Positions 6,129-8,550 of a stretch of DNA of 8,550 nucleotides are shown here, piece by piece. Position numbers and translations under genes: made by a program. The notes beneath the pieces were generated by a model. The model did no database searches and had not been told where the DNA came from. It saw only the letters and a program-made list of their open reading frames with translations. The stretch spans positions 1 through 8,550 of the forward strand of contig JASFBJ010000154.1 of the NCBI GenBank assembly GCA_030149585.1. The letters run 5' to 3'. The DNA comes from Desulfobacterales bacterium. GTDB taxonomy: Bacteria; Desulfobacterota; Desulfobacteria; Desulfobacterales; JASFBJ01. Numbering within the stretch: position 1 is the first letter of the stretch; every line of letters starts with the position of its first letter.

Positions 6129-7571
6129 GTGAAAGGAATAACAGCGTACGGAGTCTATTTACCATATTATCGGCTCAAACGAAAAACTATTTTTAAGGCT
6201 ATGGCCTGGTTTAATCCTGGGACAGCCGGATTAGCCAAAGGTGAAAAAGCGGTTGCCAATTTTGATGAGGACAGCCTTACTATGGCAGTAGCAGCCGGTA
6301 TGGACTGCTTTGCAGATATTGATCGAAGTCAGATCACTTCTTTAGCGTTGGCTTCTACCACGCTTCCCTATGCCGAACGCGGCAATGGATCTATTGCCGC
6401 TGGTGCTTTAAATCTTGCCAAATCCGTCAGAGCTTCTGATTTTACCGGTTGTTTAAAGGCTGGAACAACTGCCCTGATTTCCGCTTTAAACAGCGCTGAT
6501 TCAGATAACACCCTGGTTTGTGCGTCTGACTGCCGCTTGAGTAAAGCCGGAGGAGCCCAGGAACAGATGATAGGAGATGGAGCAGCAGCTTTGGTTGTGG
6601 GCAATAAGAATATAATAGCCAACCTGATCGGGCATTATTCAACATCCTATGATTTTGCCGACCATCGGCGTTTAAATTCAGATAAATATATCCGCAGCTG
6701 GGAAGAAAGATGGATGCGTGAAGCCGGTTATATAAAAATGATTCCAGAGGTTATCAATGCAGTGCTTTCAAACGCCGGTATAAATATAGCGGATATAAAC
6801 AAAGTTATATTTCCGCCTCTTAACATTCGCGAGCATAAAGGCATGGTGAAAAAACTGGGTCTTGCAAAAGAGCAGGTTCAGGATCATTTCTTAGGATCTG
6901 TGGGGCATACCGGCACGGCCCTGCCAATAATCATGCTGGCTGCGGCTTTAGACCAGGCCACACCAGGGGATAAGATTCTTGTTGTAAGTATGGGCAGTGG
7001 TTGTGACGCTATTTTATTTGAAATTACTCCCGAGATTACCAAACTTAAAAATAGAAATAAACTGCAAAAAAACCTGGATTATAAAACCGAGCTTGAAAAT
7101 TATGCCCAATATCTATCCTTTAAGGGGATGCTTGATAAGGAAATCGGCATTCGAGGTGAGGAAGTATCTCCTACCAGCGTATCACTGCAATGGAGGGAGC
7201 AAAATGCAATTTTAAGCCTGTCAGGTGCCAGATGCAAGGCCTGCGGAACACCTCAGTATCCTAAAGAGACTGTCTGCATTAATCCTGACTGTGTGGCCAT
7301 TGATCAGATGGAAGATTATCCATTTTTTGATAAAACAGGACGGCTTTTCACCTATACTGCGGATCATTTAGCCTTTACTGAGAATCCACCCGGGCTGTAC
7401 GGTATTGTAGATTTTGATGGAGGAGGGCGTTTCTGGTTTGATATTACGGATTGCAGTCTGGATGATCTTAAGGTGGGTCAGCCGGTTCAGATGACCTTTA
7501 GAAGAAGATATCTGGATGAGGTTCGTGGTATTGTGGGTTATTTTTGGAAGGCAATGCCTTTTAAAAGCTAA
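6129..7571 (+). CDS. HMG-CoA-synthase-fold protein fused to a DUF35 zinc ribbon/OB domain
   Basis: Two-domain protein of 480 aa. Residues 1 to about 300 have the archaeal/bacterial HMG-CoA synthase thiolase fold: GVYLPYYRLKR (8-18), DEDSLTMAV, the nucleophile-elbow segment TGCLKAGT with Cys108, a DFADHRR stretch (175-181), GHTGTALP (259-266) and VSMGSGCDA (286-294). About 365-480 is DUF35: a zinc ribbon with Cys369, Cys372, Cys383 and Cys388, then an OB-fold (LFTYTADHLAF onward). In stand-alone archaeal systems thiolase, HMG-CoA synthase and DUF35 form a complex that passes acetoacetyl-CoA along. Here two parts are fused and the thiolase gene follows 33 nt later. By eye the synthase Glu is Thr77 and the catalytic His (FHQPN) is Pro229 (FPPLN), so canonical HMG-CoA synthesis is doubtful. 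The start is GTG, chosen for AAAGGAG at 6116-6122, 6 nt upstream. Confidence 0.88.
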   Translation: MKGITAYGVYLPYYRLKRKTIFKAMAWFNPGTAGLAKGEKAVANFDEDSLTMAVAAGMDCFADIDRSQITSLALASTTLPYAERGNGSIAAGALNLAKSVRASDFTGCLKAGTTALISALNSADSDNTLVCASDCRLSKAGGAQEQMIGDGAAALVVGNKNIIANLIGHYSTSYDFADHRRLNSDKYIRSWEERWMREAGYIKMIPEVINAVLSNAGINIADINKVIFPPLNIREHKGMVKKLGLAKEQVQDHFLGSVGHTGTALPIIMLAAALDQATPGDKILVVSMGSGCDAILFEITPEITKLKNRNKLQKNLDYKTELENYAQYLSFKGMLDKEIGIRGEEVSPTSVSLQWREQNAILSLSGARCKACGTPQYPKETVCINPDCVAIDQMEDYPFFDKTGRLFTYTADHLAFTENPPGLYGIVDFDGGGRFWFDITDCSLDDLKVGQPVQMTFRRRYLDEVRGIVGYFWKAMPFKS

Positions 7572-7604
7572 AATAATATATACAAGTCACAAAGGAGTGA
7601 AAAA

Positions 7605-8550
7605 ATGGCTGAAGGCATAAAAAATAAAGTTGCCATTATTGGTATGGGATGTACCAAGTTTGGCGAACATTTTGATAGATCATATGAATCTTTGGTTTCC
7701 GAGGCTTTTCAGGAAGCAATAAAAGATGCTGGAATAGAAAAAAAAGAGGTTGATGCAGCCTGGTTTTCAAGCTGTTTTGATGAAGTCAATGTGGGTAAAA
7801 GTGCAATACCCCTGGCAAGTGCTTTGAAACTGCCTTTTATCCCGATAACCAGGGTTGAAAATTTTTGCGCCAGTGGAACTGAAGCAATTCGGGCGGCCTG
7901 CTACGCTGTAGCATCAGGTGCCTGTGATGTTGCTCTGGCTCTTGGAGTAGAAAAATTAAAAGATATCGGCTATGGAGGATTGCCTGATTTTAGCCAAATG
8001 CGTGGTATATATAACCGTCAAATTTTTCCAAATGTCACCGCGCCAGGACAATTTGCAATGCTGGCCACAAGATATTTTGAAAGGTATGGACTGAGTCCTG
8101 AAGAAGGCAAAAGAACTATAGCCATGATTTCAGCTAAAAGTCATGCCAACGGGGCATTGACTCCCAAAGCTCATTTAAGAAAAAATGTCGACGTGGAAAC
8201 TATTATGAACGCTCCCATGATAGCCTGGCCATTAGGGTTGTTTGACTGCTGTGGAGTTACAGAAGGAGCTGCCGCAGCTATTATTGTCAGGGCTGATATG
8301 GCCAAATCATTTCGTTCTGATCCTCTTTATGTCAAAGCCTTGCAGATTGCAGTAAGTCCTGAAGAGGAGTATCGTTTTCAGCAATGGGACGGCACCCATG
8401 TTGAATCCACCTATCGCTGTGGTGTTCGTGCCTATGAAGAAGCCGGCATTAAAGACCCACGCCGGGAGATCAGTATGCTGGAAGTTCATGACTGCTTTTC
8501 CATCACTGAACTGGTAATTTATGAAGATTTGCAGATCTCACCAAGGGGCA
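7605..8550 (+). CDS. Thiolase, SCP-x/lipid-transfer type, 3' end beyond the window
   Basis: The first 315 residues of a probable 380-400-residue acetyl-CoA acetyltransferase-like thiolase; the frame is open to the last base. The N-terminus KVAIIGMGCTKFGEHFD, the nucleophile loop ENFCASGTEA with Cys88, GVEKLKD, and the SCP-x-subfamily signature LEVHDCFSITE with His295 are visible. The C-terminal region expected to carry the second Cys/His catalytic loop (GG...GHP-type) lies outside the window. ATG 7605 is preceded by AAAGGAG (7591-7597). Such thiolases typically need a DUF35 partner, here supplied by the fused protein immediately upstream; the benzylsuccinate-pathway pair BbsA (zinc/OB) and BbsB (thiolase) is a comparable case. 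Expected chemistry is CoA-dependent cleavage or formation of a 3-oxoacyl-CoA; the substrate is unknown. Confidence 0.9.
   Translation, partial: MAEGIKNKVAIIGMGCTKFGEHFDRSYESLVSEAFQEAIKDAGIEKKEVDAAWFSSCFDEVNVGKSAIPLASALKLPFIPITRVENFCASGTEAIRAACYAVASGACDVALALGVEKLKDIGYGGLPDFSQMRGIYNRQIFPNVTAPGQFAMLATRYFERYGLSPEEGKRTIAMISAKSHANGALTPKAHLRKNVDVETIMNAPMIAWPLGLFDCCGVTEGAAAAIIVRADMAKSFRSDPLYVKALQIAVSPEEEYRFQQWDGTHVESTYRCGVRAYEEAGIKDPRREISMLEVHDCFSITELVIYEDLQISPRG

Noticed and set aside
6368..6645. Two minus-strand open frames under the HMGS-like domain
   Set aside because: They overlap each other and the conserved coding frame of the opposite strand, with no recognisable motifs.
6129..7571. Mevalonate-pathway HMG-CoA synthase
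   Set aside because: The catalytic Glu and His positions are altered and the neighbours are acyl-CoA mutases, not mevalonate genes.
8307..8489. Minus-strand 60-codon frame under the thiolase
   Set aside because: Antisense to conserved thiolase sequence including the HDCF motif; no supporting evidence.

Overview
The window (about 40% GC, with very AT-rich intergenic DNA) is a single catabolic-looking locus of seven genes arranged around a divergent control region. Gene content suggests a strictly anaerobic bacterium, most plausibly a Desulfobacterota (sulfate-reducer-type) genome. B12-dependent acyl-CoA mutases encoded as separate large and small subunits, together with SCP-x-type thiolases and DUF35 (zinc ribbon/OB-fold) proteins, are common there. 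This taxonomic guess is inference; no rRNA or marker gene is present.

Left arm (minus strand, transcribed right to left from about 3240): a 562-aa large subunit of the methylmalonyl-CoA mutase family, a 135-aa cobalamin-binding small subunit and a MeaB/ArgK-type G3E GTPase. The genes are tightly packed (22 nt gap, then a junction of 14 nt overlap or 4 nt gap depending on the GTPase start). This is a complete B12 mutase plus chaperone set. Right arm (plus strand): a 253-aa TetR-family regulator, 23 nt later a second, divergent 558-aa mutase large subunit, then after 111 nt a 480-aa HMG-CoA-synthase-fold protein fused to a C-terminal DUF35 zinc ribbon/OB domain, then a thiolase (SCP-x type) that runs off the right edge. 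The 389-nt gap between the arms holds candidate divergent promoters and one imperfect palindrome that could be the TetR operator.

The interesting point lies in the active sites. By eye against Propionibacterium methylmalonyl-CoA mutase (numbering from memory), neither large subunit keeps the residues that read the methylmalonyl carboxylate and migrating group (Tyr89, Arg207). The 562-aa protein also replaces the catalytic His244 with Asp and alters the adenosyl-site segment HSQTSG, whereas the 558-aa protein retains the His and that segment. The HMG-CoA-synthase-like domain keeps its cysteine but lacks the family's Glu and His. The locus therefore looks like a TetR-controlled pathway in which an uncharacterised acyl-CoA undergoes B12-dependent carbon-skeleton rearrangement and is then made or cleaved by a thiolase/HMGS-like/DUF35 assembly. 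The substrate cannot be read from the sequence.
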